A stretch of DNA of 64,000 bases from Delphinapterus leucas (Eukaryota > Chordata > Mammalia > Artiodactyla > Monodontidae). The translations under genes were made by a program, and so were the position numbers. Where the stretch lies: NCBI RefSeq assembly GCF_002288925.2, contig NW_022098031.1:14157824-14221823 (forward strand). The letters are read 5' to 3'. The notes beneath the pieces are model-generated. The model was given only the letters and a program-made list of their open reading frames with translations. It was not told the DNA's origin and did no database searches. This document shows, piece after piece, positions 1 to 10,859 of this stretch; positions within the stretch are counted from its first letter, which is position 1; the number at the start of each line of letters is the position of its first letter.

Positions 1-1610
1 GGCACAGAAGAGTCAGCACAGGAAATTCCGGGCTAGGATGGCATCCAGCCATCCCCTCCAACATTACCCCTATGGCACTGTTTCCTGAAGCAGCTTGTCC
101 TCAACTACAAAATGGCAACTTAATGATGTTTTGAGTTCGTTTCTTCTAAAGAAAGAAATGACTTACTGTTTGGTTTCTTCCCATGGTCTTTGTTTCTCTG
201 GCTGTGTTTGGAGAAGCCAGGAGAGCCTGGTTAAAAAAAGGAAGATCTGTCTGGCTCGACTAATTGCTTGCCCAGTTACCCAAGCATTAGGGCTCATGCT
301 AATGACCACACTACTGAAGAGCCAGCCAGCAATGGACATGAAAGAGAAAGGACACATAAAAGCAATTCTGCTCCAGTAAACTGTTTCATGGCATTCAAGG
401 GGAGGAAAGACAAACAAGTCAAAATACAACCTTAAAATGTGCTCAGCAAGAAACAAACTGCCCACTGGGGGCCTTTGGAACTTTGCTCTGATGCAAAACT
501 CAATTATACAAATTGAAGTACTGAGTTATTGAAAGCCAGGGGGTAGTGGAAGAGAATAGGCACTCTTGCCCTATAGAGTGCAGCTCTGAAAAAGATTTAT
601 CACATAGCTGATCGACTTGCCACATGTTGAGGACATAATGTTAATTTTATGAATTCTTTCCCTTTTTTTCCCCACACCCAAAAGAAAAGACTGTCATTGT
701 GGTGATGGGAAAATGTCTGTAATAATTTTAACACATGTAAGATTACTCAAGAGGTGTATCGTATTTTGATGGTTTCAGAACTTCATTAATCTGCCGTCTA
801 GGAATGTGATATTTTACAGATTGTACTTGTACACGGTACAAAGACAGACAGCTAATTCTTAACAGACACTGAAGAGCAATTCTCTTTTTCCAACATGCTC
901 CTCACATTTCTCTAGTTATTCAAACAGGAAAGTAACGTGTTAGATGCTTAGCTCCTGGCTTCTTATCCAGATCCCCTTCAGAAAACAAGTAATTTCTGCT
1001 CAAATAAAGTTTTTATATAAGATGAGATTCGGTGCCAGACATTGTATTAATCAATTAGACAGGACTGATACGTGTTAATTTCTTTTTGTTAGATTTGCTA
1101 TACAAATATCAATTTCAAAGATATAAAATATAAATCACTGAGTTGAAGTGTCTCTGTGGGGTGGGCCAGGAAAAATCTTGCAGTAAATTTACTAGGATGA
1201 CCATTTACAGCTATCTCCTTTACCTAAATATTAAATAAGAACATTGCTCTTTTTTAGGCAGAAACATCTGTTACCATGAGCCCCTGTGCTTTTGAGCTAA
1301 GTGCCATGTTAACCTGCTGACTTCTTTATCTCCTGGAATATGATCTTTGAGTGACTTATGGAATCAAGGCACAATGTTGAATGAGTATCTTCTTGCTCCA
1401 GCCGGACTCATTGAGACTTTGCCAACAGAGCAAGCGTGGATCTGAATGGAAACTGGAGATGTTTCGCTATAATTCAGGAGTCAGTGCAACCCTTGTCCAG
1501 AATTTAGAGATATGTAGAACTGCAAAAGAGAATTTAGCTGGTCACCTTGTCACTCTAGGCCCGTGCTCAAATAATTCCCACAAATTTCTTTTTTTTTATA
1601 ATTTTTTAAA
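1..1610. other. Unassigned non-coding stretch
   Basis: No gene and no repeat family is recognised. The two overlapping frames near the left edge (about 95-465) lie on opposite strands, are under 101 codons and match no protein I know. AT-rich patches and T-runs occur near 660 and 1590. Very degraded repeats could be missed here. Confidence 0.5.
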
Positions 1611-1612
1611 AA

Positions 1613-1953
1613 ACAGCAACATGGATGGACCTAGAGATTATCATACTAAGTGAAGTAAGCCAGACAAAGACAAATATGATATTGCTTACATATGGAATCT
1701 AAAAAATATGATACAAATGAACGTATTTACAAAACAGAAATAGACCCACAGACACAGAAAACAAATGTATGGTTACCAAAGGGGAAAGGGTGATGGAAGA
1801 GGTATAAATTAGGAAGTTAGGATTAACAGATACACACTAATATATATAAAATAGATAACCAACAAGGACCTACTGTATAGCCCAGGAAACTATGCTCAAT
1901 ATTTTGTAATAACCAATAAGGTAAAAGAATCTGAAAAGGAATATATGTATATG

Positions 1954-1995
<42 letters not shown>

Positions 1996-2065
1996 CTGAA
2001 TGACTGTGCTGTACACCTGAAACTAAAACGATATTGTAAATAAACTATACTTCAATAAAAAAATT
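1613..2065 (+). mobile_element. L1 LINE 3' end (5'-truncated)
   Basis: The stretch starts with the familiar end of L1 ORF2 (aacatggatggacctagagattatcat). It continues through the cetartiodactyl L1 3' UTR to the terminal tatacttcaataaa signal and A-rich tail. Only about 450 bases remain of an element normally around 6 kb, so it is a dead 5'-truncated insertion. A (TG)n array sits inside the UTR. The same 3' end recurs at 9332, 23049 and 30173. I saw no clear target duplication. Confidence 0.88.
1957..1993. repeat. (TG)n microsatellite
   Basis: About 18 uninterrupted TG units lie inside the L1 3' UTR. This is the position where other copies in the window carry TA- or AT-rich runs. It is probably polymorphic in length. 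Confidence 0.95.
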
Positions 2066-2289
2066 TTTCTAATTAAAAAAAAATTAATGATTATTAAATG
2101 CCTCCAGTGCCAGCAAAAAAGAAGTATTAAACACATCTTGGCTGAAGGAGCTAAACAGTTGATGGTAAATGAGCTACATAAAATGATTACAGACGATTAC
2201 ATGATCCTACACCACTTTCATAAGCTCTCTTACTGCAGTCGCTACCGTTCCTTCTCCAGGAATGCTGGTCTCCTTGCTGTGTGTCAGTC

Positions 2290-2612
2290 ACACACTTACC
2301 TTAGGGCAACTGCTATTCCCTCTGCCTGAAATGCTTATTCCCCAGGTGCCCAAATGACCAGCTTGGGCACCTCCTTCAAACCGTTGCTCAACCTCACCTT
2401 CTGAACAGGGCCTACCCTGACCGCTCTATTTAAAATTGCATCCTGCGCTCCAGCCCCACACTCCCGACCCCACTTCCCCTGCCCTTCTTTTTCTTTTTCA
2501 GTAATATTTATGAAGTTTTAATATACTATATAATTTACTTATTTTCTATGTCTATTGGTTCTCCCCTCATTAGAATGTAAACTTCACAAAGACGGGGGTC
2601 TTTGTTTGTTTT
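2290..2612 (+). mobile_element. L2 LINE 3' end fragment
   Basis: The order matches the L2 3' end as I know it: a 'gctattccctctgcctgaaatgc' type segment, then 'tcaacctcacc', 'cctaccctgaccgc', 'atttaaaattgca' and finally 'agaatgtaaacttcacaaagacgggg'. It is heavily diverged, as expected for L2. The Tigger-like element begins directly after it. Confidence 0.75.
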
Positions 2613-2617
2613 GAGCG

Positions 2618-3606
2618 CTGATGGAGATGTACAAGATTAAACTTGTTTCCATGTCTGCTGACACAGCATCCATTCTACAGCCCATGGATCCAGGAGTAAT
2701 TTTAACTTTCAAGTCTTATTACTTAAGAAATACATTTCATGAAGCTATAGCTGCCATAGATAGTGATTCCTCTGATGAATTGAAAACCTTCTGGAAAGGA
2801 TTCAGCATTCTAGATGCTATTAAGAACATTTGTGACTCATGGGAAGAGGTCAAAATATCAACATGAACAGGAGTTTGGAAGAAGTTGATTCCAACCCTCC
2901 TGAATAACTTTGAGGGGTTCAAGACTTCAGTGGTGGAAGTAACTGCAGATATGGTAGAAATAGCAAGAGAACTAGGATTAGAAGTGGAGCCCAAAGATGT
3001 GACTGAATTGCTGCAATCTCATAATGAAACTTTCACAGATGAGGAGATGCTTCTTGCAGATGAGCAAAGAAATTGGATTTTGGAGATGGAATCTACTCCT
3101 CGTGAAGATGCTGTGAAGATGCTTTGCTGAGAGGATTGACTCCAATTTTGAAAGAAGTCCTACTGTGGGTAAAATGCTATCAAATAGCACTGCATGCTAC
3201 AGAGAAATAGTTCATGACAGGAAGAGCTAATCGACACGGCAAACTTCATTGTTGTCTTATTTTAAGAAACTGCCACAACCTCCCCAACCTTCAGCAACCA
3301 CCACCCTGATCAGTCAACAGCTGTAACATCAAGGCAAGACCTTCCACCAGCAAAAAGATTATGACTCACTGAAGGCTCAGATGATGTTTAGCACTTTTTA
3401 GCAATAAAGTATTTTTAATTAAAGTACATAGATTGTTTTTTTAAAGAAATGCTATTGCACACTTAACAGACTACAGTAATGTGTAAACATAACTTTTACA
3501 TGCACCGCGAAACCAAAAAAGTCATGTGACTCGCTTTATTGTCTTATTTTCTTTATTGTGATGGTCTGAAACCAAACCCACAATATCTCCGAGGTATCCC
3601 GGTACC
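2618..3606 (+). mobile_element. Tigger1-like pogo/Tc1-mariner DNA transposon, 3' part
   Basis: This is the downstream half of a Tigger element: the C-terminal transposase coding region, the 3' UTR (gcaataaagtatttttaatt) and the 3' inverted repeat ending in ctccgaggtatcccggtacc. Tigger1 is about 2.4 kb when complete, so more than half is missing on the 5' side, where it abuts L2 sequence. An L1 fragment begins right after the inverted repeat. Recognition is from memory of the family consensus. Confidence 0.85.
2621..3127 (+). pseudogene. Tigger transposase C-terminal remnant
   Basis: Two in-register pieces of a pogo/CENP-B-type transposase are seen, at 2621-2863 and 2885-3127. The first contains the family signature [16 protein letters not shown], where intact relatives have a 'TS.LQPMDQGVI' block next to the catalytic core, followed by TFKSYYLR. 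A stop and a frame change near 2863-2885 separate it from the second piece, which carries the acidic tail ([15 protein letters not shown]). The N-terminal DNA-binding domain and most of the catalytic region are absent, so it cannot encode an active enzyme. This is a fossil, not a domesticated gene, unless transcript data say otherwise. Confidence 0.8.
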
Positions 3607-3668
3607 AGAAATGAACAAGTGGAATTTGAAATTAAAAATACAATATCATTTACATTAGCACCCCAAAA

Positions 3669-4726
3669 ATGAAATACTTAGGTATAAATCTAATAAAATA
3701 TGTACAAGATCTATATGCAGAAAAACACAAAACTCTGATGAACAAAATCAAAAAATTAAATAAATGGAGAGATATGCCATGTTCATGGATAGGAAGGCTC
3801 AATATTGTCAAAATGTCAGTTCTTCCCAACTTGATCTATAGATTCAATGCAACCCCAAGGAAAATCCCAGCAAGTTTTTTTTTGTGGATGTTGACAAACT
3901 GATTTTAAAGTTTATACAGAAGGCAAAAGATCCAGAATAACCAACATAATATTCAAAAAGAACAAAGTTGGAGGACTGACACTACATGACTTCAAGACTT
4001 ACCATAAAGCTACAGTAATCAAGACAGCATGGCATTAAGGGAAGAATAGACAAATAGGTCAATGGAACTGAATAAAGAACCCAGAAATAGAACCACATAA
4101 AATACAGACAACTGATCTTTGACAAAGGGGCAAAGGCAATACAATAGGCAAAAATAGGCTTTTCAACAAATGGTCCTGTAACATCCACATGCAAAAAAAA
4201 AAAAAAAAAAAAAAGAATCTGGACACAGACCTTACACCCTTCAAAAAAATTACCTCAAAATGGAGGTAAATGGATCATAGACCTAAATGTAAACCGTAAA
4301 ACTATAAAACTCCTAAAAGATAACATAGGAGAAAACCTAGATGACCTCAGGTATGTTAATGACTTTTTAGATATAACACCAAAGGCATAATTCATGAAAG
4401 AAATAATTGTTAAGCTGGACTTCATTAAAATTGAAAACTTCTGCTCTGTGAAACACAATGTTAAGAGAATGAGAAGACAAACCACAGAATACGAGAAAAT
4501 ATTTGCAAAAGACACATCTGATAAAGGACAGTTATCCAAAATACACAAAGAACTCTTAAAACTCAACAATAAGAAAACAAACAACCTAATTCAAAATTGG
4601 GCCTTAGATCTTAACAGACAGTTCACCAAAGAAGAAAAACAGATGGCAAATAAACCTATGAAAAGATGGTCTACATCATATGTCATCAGAGACATGCACA
4701 TTAAAACCACAGTGAGATACCACTAA
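3669..4726 (+). pseudogene. L1 ORF2 C-terminal fragments, frameshifted
   Basis: The pieces read like the region after the L1 reverse transcriptase domain. MKYLGINLIKYVQDLYAEK opens the first, followed by the WRDMPCSWIGRLNIVKMSVLPNLIYRF block. A later piece at 4394-4726 contains KLDFIKIENFCSVK and ends IRDMHIKTTVRYH, typical of the ORF2 C-terminus. Stops and frame changes, plus a long A-run, separate them. The endonuclease and most of the polymerase domain are missing. No function is possible. Confidence 0.85.
4193..4214. repeat. A22 homopolymer inside L1
   Basis: Twenty-two consecutive A residues lie inside a decayed L1 ORF2 rather than at an element's tail. This suggests slippage expansion of a short coding A-run. 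Confidence 0.95.
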
Positions 4727-5627
4727 ACATCTTTTAGAAAGGCCAAAATCTGGAACACTGACAACACCAAATGCTGACAAGGATGTGGAGCAACAGGAAG
4801 TCATTCATTGCTGGTGGGAATGCAAAGTGGTACAGCCACCTTGGAAGATAGTTTGGTGGTTTCTTACAAAACTAAACATACTCTTACCATACGATTCAGC
4901 AATCAAACTCCTTGGTATTTACCCAAAGGAGCTGAAAACTTAATGTCCACACAAATATCTGTTTACAGCAGCTTTATTCATAACTGCCAAAACTCAGAAG
5001 CAACAAAGATGTCCTTCAGTAGGTGAATGGATAAATAAACTGTAGTATACCCGGAATATACAATGTAATATTATTCAGCACTAAATAGAAATAAGCTATC
5101 AAGCTATGAAAAGACACAGAGGCAATGGAAATGCATATTACTGAGAGAAGCCAATCTGGAAAGGCTACATACTGTATGACTCCAACTATATGACATTCTA
5201 GAAAAGGCAAAACTGTGTAAACAGTAAAAAATCAATGATTGCCGTGGTTGGCAGAGTGTGGGTGAGGGGGATAAATAGGCAAAGCACAGGGGATTTTTAG
5301 GGCAGTGAAAATACTCTGTATGACACTATAGTGATGGATACATGTCATCATCATTTGTCCAAACTCACAGAATGTACAACACCAAGAGTGGACCCTAACA
5401 TAAACTATGGACTTTGGGAGTTTATGATGTCAGTGTAGGTTCACTGATTATAACAAATGTAACATTCAAGTGGGGGATGTTGATAATGGGGGAAGTTACA
5501 TATGCGTAGAGGTAGGGGGTATATGAAAAATCTCTGTACCTTCTCTCAATCTTCCTCTAAACCTAAAACTGCTCTAAAAAATAAAGTCTTAAAAAAATTA
5601 AATGTAGCCATTAAAAAAATACTTCTG

Positions 5628-5842
5628 GGCTTCCCTGGTGGCGCAGTGGTTGAGAGTCCGCCTGCCGATGCAGGGGACACGGGTTCGTGCCCTGGTCCGG
5701 GAGGATCCCACGTGCCGCGAAGCGGCTGGGCCCGTGAGCCGTGGCCACTGAGACTGCGCATTCGGAGCCTATGCTCCACAGTGGGAGAGGCCACAGCAGT
5801 GAGAGGCCCGTGTCCCACAAAACAAAACAAAACAAAACAAAA
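5628..5842 (+). mobile_element. CHR-type tRNA-Glu-derived SINE, short form
   Basis: A tRNA-related head (ggcttccctggtggcgcagtgg, the A-box region; gggttcgtgccctgg, the B-box region) is followed by the gcggctgggcccgtgagcc body and the tail. The tail is (AAAAC)n rather than plain poly-A. acttctg flanks it at 5621-5627 and 5843-5849, with A-runs just upstream of both, which is consistent with a target duplication. The short peptide frames here recur at every SINE and are not genes. Confidence 0.95.
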
Positions 5843-5849
5843 ACTTCTG

Positions 5850-6970
5850 TAATAAAATCCCTCCTTACAGATACTTTTTTCTTTACATTTTCGTCACTAT
5901 ATGTGTGTTTGCATATGAAATGCCACTAAATATGAGAACCACCCCTTCGCCTGTACGCGTGGTGAAAGTAATGAGTTTCCTTTTGAGTTTTCTTACTTTC
6001 TCTGTTATTCTTCATTCACAAAACCCTCATATTTAATTAACAGAATACTTAAGCTTCAGAATATTGAACATAGCTACACCTTATAGGGATATATGTAACA
6101 GGGCATTTGGAATAGGCTGTCCTCCTCCTCTAAATATATCTATTTGCTTTCGATTGTAACCTTGCGAACTTTTGTCTGAAACTTGTCTTGGAACAAGAGT
6201 TTGGAAAGAGGTCATCAGAAGACTGCCCAAAAGATCAGAGCTTCCAAAAGAAGAAGTCAACCATGGAAAGGGTGGTTTGGCGTCTGTTTTCCATCCAGCC
6301 CCTTGGACTGAGTTTGAGGCCCAGTGGTTAGGGAGAGAAGAGGGCCAGAAAGTCATGGGGGCAGTTCAGGAAAAACCTTGTATGACTGTACATAGCAGAG
6401 TTGTCTGGGCATCCCAGTGGCAGATGGCAGAACCTGGGACCTTTAGGGACCAAGAGGACTGGAAGCATGGAGCATTTGGAGTCAGCCCCTTGACAAGAAT
6501 ATTGTCACCTCTTGATGGCAAGTGAGCATAAAGCTTCTCCAAATAACTTTTTGGGGCAGCATATAAGCATCCCTTTGGAAAATTTTTTAAAGTAAATGGT
6601 TTGGGGGAAATATGAGTGGGAGCTATGGAGCCAGCAGTCATTTGTATTATACGTATAATCATGTATGTATGATAAATAAGCGGCATTTTCTGTATAGCAG
6701 AAATAATGAAGGGCTATGTTGATGACAAGGAAAACATTAATAATTCAATTTCAAGGAAAGGGATGAAGTCACGGAGATTTCCCCAACACACAGCAAACCC
6801 AGAACAAGACTTAGAACCCAATTCTTATTTTCTCTCACTCTGCTCCCCATTTGCTGCACTGTCCCACACGTTAGCTTTTGTTGGACACATTTTTCCCCCT
6901 GATATCTAGAATGGGCTTTCTCATTACAAACCCCAAAAGAGTATTTCTGGGGATGCTATGAAAAAGAAAT
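5850..6970. other. Unassigned non-coding stretch
   Basis: No repeat family or gene is recognised. Frames of 117 codons (+, 6172-6525) and 106 codons (-, 6366-6686) overlap each other. Neither has a recognisable domain, a convincing start context or a splice signal that decides in its favour, so I do not call a gene. Confidence 0.45.
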
Positions 6971-6974
6971 TAAA

Positions 6975-7425
6975 AACATGAGAAGGTACATCCGAGGACA
7001 TTTGTTGCAGCTTTTTTTAAATGGCAGAAAACTAGCAAACCTGAATATTTATGAAAAAGGGAAAATTTAATACATTAGGTAATACAATTCAATCTAAAGT
7101 TATTAATCTGGGGAAAATATACATGATAAATTAGACAATTACACATGCAAGTTGCAGAGTAATGTATGTAGTTTTAGTAAAACATAAAACAATAAGAAAA
7201 AGTCATCCATAGGGCTACATATATTTGTCTGAGCATAGAGAAAAGCATAAAGAAGAATATACTCCAAGCTATTAACATCATCTCCAGTGGCTGGGCATGG
7301 GAAAAGTGGAAATTTTTAACTTACCCTTTACATATTTTTGCATTGTTTTATCGGTTTCAATGGGTAAACATTATTTTGGTAATTTTTAAAGTTTTTAAAA
7401 ATGCATGCACTTTATTTAAAATGGA
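6975..7425 (+). mobile_element. Old L1-type 3' UTR-like sequence, degenerate
   Basis: The order of short motifs resembles ancient L1M 3' regions: 'catttgttgcagc', a run of 'aaaacataaaacaataag', 'atctccagtggctgggcatggg', then 'ttacatatttttgcattgttttat'. Divergence is high and no tail or target duplication is visible, so the family name is uncertain. Confidence 0.45.
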
Positions 7426-7439
7426 GCCATGATGTTAAC

Positions 7440-7870
7440 TCCTCCAGAGCTTAATTGCCACACGAGGCAGCCCCCAAATTCACATATCTCTTTAGAATGT
7501 TAACTGCAATTCACACTGCAAATGCATTCCAATACTACCTGCTTGATATGAGAACTGAACATGACGAAAGCTTTCTGTTAAAAAAAGTCCTTTTGGAAAA
7601 TTGCCACTACTGTTGAAAGAGTTTGAAATACAATAAGAGAAATAGGACTGATTATTCTTGCTGTGTCTGTGCATTTGCTTCCTGGGTATATTGGGATTTA
7701 GTTTTCCAATTAGGAACTGGATTTTGATTTTGTTTCTTTTAATAATAACTTTTATAGGAAATAAGTAAGAGTAAGTCTGGGGCAAGCTGATATTTCAAGG
7801 TTAAGGGGAAAATCCCAGCCATTCAGTGTCAAAGCTATGGGTCAAATAGTAATGACTGGCAGTCATGTTT
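7440..7870. other. Unassigned non-coding stretch
   Basis: No recognised repeat or coding signal. A 97-codon frame on the minus strand (7492-7785) has no known motif. Confidence 0.4.
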
Positions 7871-7874
7871 TTGG

Positions 7875-8000
7875 CAAGAATTTCTTGAGCACTTCTAGTA
7901 TGTCAGGCACTGTGCTTGAATCTGATAATATAGAGGAATAAAGATACATCCTTTGCCTTTAAGAGCTCATAATTGAGTGTAAGAGACAGTCAAGTCCTTT
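7875..8000 (-). mobile_element. L2 LINE 3' end fragment
   Basis: The stretch reads as the reverse complement of the L2 tail: 'ttcttgagcacttctagtatgtcaggcactgtgc', then 'acatcctttgcctttaagagctcat'. It is a typical dispersed L2 remnant. Confidence 0.65.
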
Positions 8001-8425
8001 ATTTGTCCTTGGTCAGCTCCCTTTCTCACGCTCATTGGCAACCATTCAAAATCTCCACCAATCCAACTTCCTCAAGTTCTTTTCATTCAACTCCATCCTT
8101 CCTCCCCCTCAGCAAATAAAAGTACTTTATACTTAACCAAAGAAAATGAGTGATCAGGGATTTAATTCCCTAAACACCTCACCCCACAATCTACAAGCAT
8201 CTCATCCAGTCTCAGAGATGTCTCTTTCCTCATGTTTAAGGCCAGCCTGCTTCTTATCCTTCCATGACCTGCCACCCTCTTCCCTATATATTCAAGTTAT
8301 CCTTCTCTGTTAGCTCCTTCTCTTTAGCCTATAGGTAGGTTCAAGTTTCTTCCAACCTAAAATTATCCAACTTAAATCTTAGATTTTCCTCTACTTTTTG
8401 CCTTATTTTTTTTCTTCCCTCTATA
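8001..8425. other. Unassigned pyrimidine-rich stretch
   Basis: C/T-biased sequence with no recognised repeat or frame. It may be further diverged L2, but I cannot support that. Confidence 0.35.
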
Positions 8426-8435
8426 TTAGTTATTT

Positions 8436-8782
8436 TTTCAACATCTTTATTGGAGTATAATTGCTTTACAATGATGTGTTAGTTTCTGCTTTATAACAAA
8501 GCGAATCAGCAATACGTATACATATATCCCCATATCTCCTCCCTCTTGCGTCTCCCTCCCACCCTCCCTATCCCACCCCTCTAGGTGGTCACAGAGCACC
8601 GAGCTGATCTCCCTGTGCTATGCGGCTGCTTCCCACTAGCTATCTATTTTACATTTGGTAGTGTATATAAGTCCATGCCACTCTCTCACTTCGTCCCACC
8701 TTACCCTTCCCTCTCCCCACGTCCTCAAGTCCATTCTCTATGTCTGTGTCTTTATTCCTGTCCTGCCCCTAGGTTCTTCAGA
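8436..8782 (-). mobile_element. L1 LINE 3' end (cetacean type), inverted copy
   Basis: This is the reverse complement of a common cetacean L1 3' UTR: 'tttattggagtataattgctttaca' (the inverted tail) through 'ggtggtcacagagcaccgagctgatctcc' and 'ctagctatctattttacatttggtagtg'. The same sequence occurs in plus orientation at 11802-12112. Peptides beginning MVTEHRADLPVLCGCFPLAIYF appear in both copies only because the UTR is repeated. Confidence 0.88.
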
Positions 8783-8792
8783 ACCATAGGCT

Positions 8793-9010
8793 AGGTTAGG
8801 TCGCAGTAACAAACAACCCCCAAAATTCAGTGACCTAATATAAATGTGCAAAAGTTAACTGCTTACTAATGCTACATAGGCTTCATTTACATGTCCATTG
8901 CAGCACACTCACTCAGGACACAGGCTGATGGAGGCTCTGCCATCTGGAACATCAGTAGTCACTCTGGCAGGAGGCTAGAGAGTCACGCACCAGTTCCTAA
9001 ATGTTTCCAT
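8793..9010 (+). repeat. Ancient interspersed repeat, copy 1 (family not named)
   Basis: Contains 'gtcgcagtaacaaacaaccccc', 'attcagtgacctaata', 'ggacacaggctgatggaggctctgcc' and 'ctggaacat'. I recognise this order as an old mammalian dispersed repeat but cannot name the family. A second, diverged copy lies at 43162-43610. Confidence 0.45.
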
Positions 9011-9039
9011 TCTATTCATACTTACTAAATGAGATGAAG

Positions 9040-9175
9040 TCACATGGCCCCAGTTTAAAGAAGAGGAATCTAAATTTCAAAGAGGTCAAATGACTCGCTC
9101 TCAATCACATTCCCAGTATGGGCAGAACTATTTCTCAAACTAGATAGCCCAAATCCAATATGCTTTCTACAAATA
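9040..9175 (-). mobile_element. MIR SINE fragment
   Basis: 'ccagtttaaagaagaggaatctaaatttcaaagaggtcaaatgactcgc' and 'cccagtatgggcagaacta' correspond to the reverse complement of the MIR core and flank. It is diverged but in the right order. Confidence 0.6.
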
Positions 9176-9331
9176 TTACAGTGAAAAATTCAATTATTTA
9201 ACTACTTGTCTTATTATCTAAATCACAGATTTGAGTATTTAGAATGATATAACACTTTTGCCTTAGCCTGAGTGAACCAGGTATGAATATAAGGTGCCAA
9301 TTGATAATAGTAGATTAAAAATATTCTTTTC

Positions 9332-10068
9332 GGAATCCTCCTACACTGTTGGTGGGAACGTTTATTGGTGCAGCCACTATGCAGAACAGTATGGAGGTCC
9401 CTCAAAAAACTAAAAGTAGAGTTGCCATATGATCCAGCAATTCCACTCCTGGGCATATATCCAGACAAATCTCTAATTTGAAAAGATATATGCACCCCTG
9501 TGTTCATAGCAGCACTATTTACAACAGCCAAGACATGGAAACAACCTTAATGTCCATCAACAGGTGAATGGATAAAGAAGATGTGGTACATATATACAAA
9601 GGAATACTACTGAGCCATACAAGATAATGAAATAATGCCATCTGCAGCAACATGGACGGACCTAGAGATTATCATACAAAGTGAAGCAAGTCAGAAAGAG
9701 AAGGACAAATACTATATATCACGTACATGTGGAATCTAAAATATGGCACAAATGAAGTTATCCATGAAACAGAAACTCACAAATAAAGAGAACAGACTTG
9801 TGGTTGCCAAGGGGGGAAGGGGGGTGGGGAGGATGGATTGGGAGTTTGGGACTAGCAGATGCAAACTACTATATATAGAATGGATAAAAAACAAGGTCCT
9901 ACTGTATAGCACAGGGAACTGTATTCAATATCCTGTAATAAACCATAATGGAAAAGACTATGAAAAAGAATATATATATATTTATATATATATCTGAATC
10001 ACTCTGTTGTACACCTGAAACTAACATAACATTGTAAATCAACTATACTTCAAGAAAATAAAATTTTT
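9332..10068 (+). mobile_element. L1 LINE 3' end with target duplication
   Basis: This is the end of ORF2 (tcctacactgttggtgggaac, then ccatatgatccagcaattccactcctgg) plus the whole 3' UTR to 'ctatacttcaagaaaataaaattt'. A 13-bp duplication with one mismatch flanks it: aaatattcttttc at 9319-9331 and aaatgttcttttc at 10069-10081. It is a 5'-truncated retrotransposition of about 0.74 kb. An AT-rich run occurs near 9970-9995. Confidence 0.92.
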
Positions 10069-10260
10069 AAATGTTCTTTTCCATTACAGCTCCACACATG
10101 TGCTTCAACATTGACCTAAAGAATGAGGATGAAGTTTCTTCCATTTTAGAGTCTATTTTTGGTCTAGCCCATCTATGACTACATCTCAGCAGTGCTAAGG
10201 GTAATAGAGGTGATCGTGGAAGTCTCCTTAATCAAGTGTTCTTGCTCTATAAATGTTTGG

Positions 10261-10358
10261 AGAAGGAAGAAAGGGAGGAAGAAAGTGAAAAACAGAGGAA
10301 GGAAAGGAGGGAGGGAGGGAGGAAGTTGAAGGAAAGACAGAAGGGAGGGAAAGAAAGG
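10261..10358 (+). repeat. Purine-rich (GGAA/GGGA) tract
   Basis: About 98 bases are nearly all purine, with a pure 32-base stretch at 10294-10325 holding three GGG runs separated by single A. Such tracts can form triplex or quadruplex structures in principle. The G-runs here are too few for a strong quadruplex prediction. Confidence 0.85.
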
Positions 10359-10529
10359 TTTTATCTAAATCACTGAGATTTTAGAGGATAAAATGTCATC
10401 ACTTATAAATAGTCAAAATTACATCTCACAAACTTGAATTAAGAGATTCATTAGTATGCACAGTTAACCTATAATATTTTAAAAGAGGGGTAAGAGTAAT
10501 GAAAAATTAACAAAAAGTAGCTTATTCAT

Positions 10530-10765
10530 TCGTTTCTCAACAGTAAGTTGAGAAAAGAATAAGTAGCATTTGGCAACATGGAAATCGATGATGATCTTGA
10601 TGAAAGCAGCTTTAGCAGAATGGTGGTAGTGGAAGCTGGACTGAAGTAAACTGAAGGAAGAATGTTAAGGAGGGACAGAGTGCCTAACAGTTCAAAATCC
10701 CATATGAGTAGTATGTTCAGGAGTAAGGAAAACAGTCTGGCCATGTTGGTGAGGTCTTTGTTTGG
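10530..10765 (-). mobile_element. L2 LINE fragment
   Basis: 'gatgatcttgatgaaagcagctttagcagaatggtgg' followed by 'aagctggactgaagtaaactgaag' matches the inner part of the L2 3' region, read as its reverse complement. The (GT)n array follows directly. Confidence 0.55.
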
Positions 10766-10782
10766 TTTTTGGTGTGTGTCTG

Positions 10783-10788
<6 letters not shown>

Positions 10789-10830
<42 letters not shown>
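10789..10830. repeat. (GT)n microsatellite
   Basis: Twenty-one uninterrupted GT units, preceded by shorter GT runs from 10772. Alternating purine-pyrimidine DNA of this length is Z-DNA-prone and likely to vary in length. Confidence 0.96.
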
Positions 10831-10831
<1 letters not shown>

Positions 10832-10859
10832 GTTTTCTTGTGGGGTTTTTGGTTTTAAA

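Larger units (their letters stand above)
3608..5600 (+). mobile_element. L1 LINE, 3' 2 kb (older L1M-type)
   Basis: This is the distal part of ORF2 followed by a 3' UTR ending 'ctctaaacctaaaactgctctaaaaaataaagtctt', the tail type I associate with the older L1MA/L1MB group. That differs from the cetartiodactyl tails elsewhere in the window. The element is 5'-truncated and joins the Tigger relic directly. A 22-nt A-run interrupts it at 4193. A SINE has landed just past its tail at 5628. Confidence 0.85.

Noticed and set aside
5502..5852. Recurring peptide (RSTGSG.AGPAAMAHGPSR, GIFPDRGTNPCPLHRQADSQPLRHQGSP) in frames at every SINE
   Set aside because: The same peptide appears in all short-form SINE copies on both strands. 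It is translation of the SINE, not a gene family.
6172..6686. Overlapping 117- and 106-codon frames on opposite strands
   Set aside because: No motif, no transcript signal. Both can be expected by chance in low-stop DNA.
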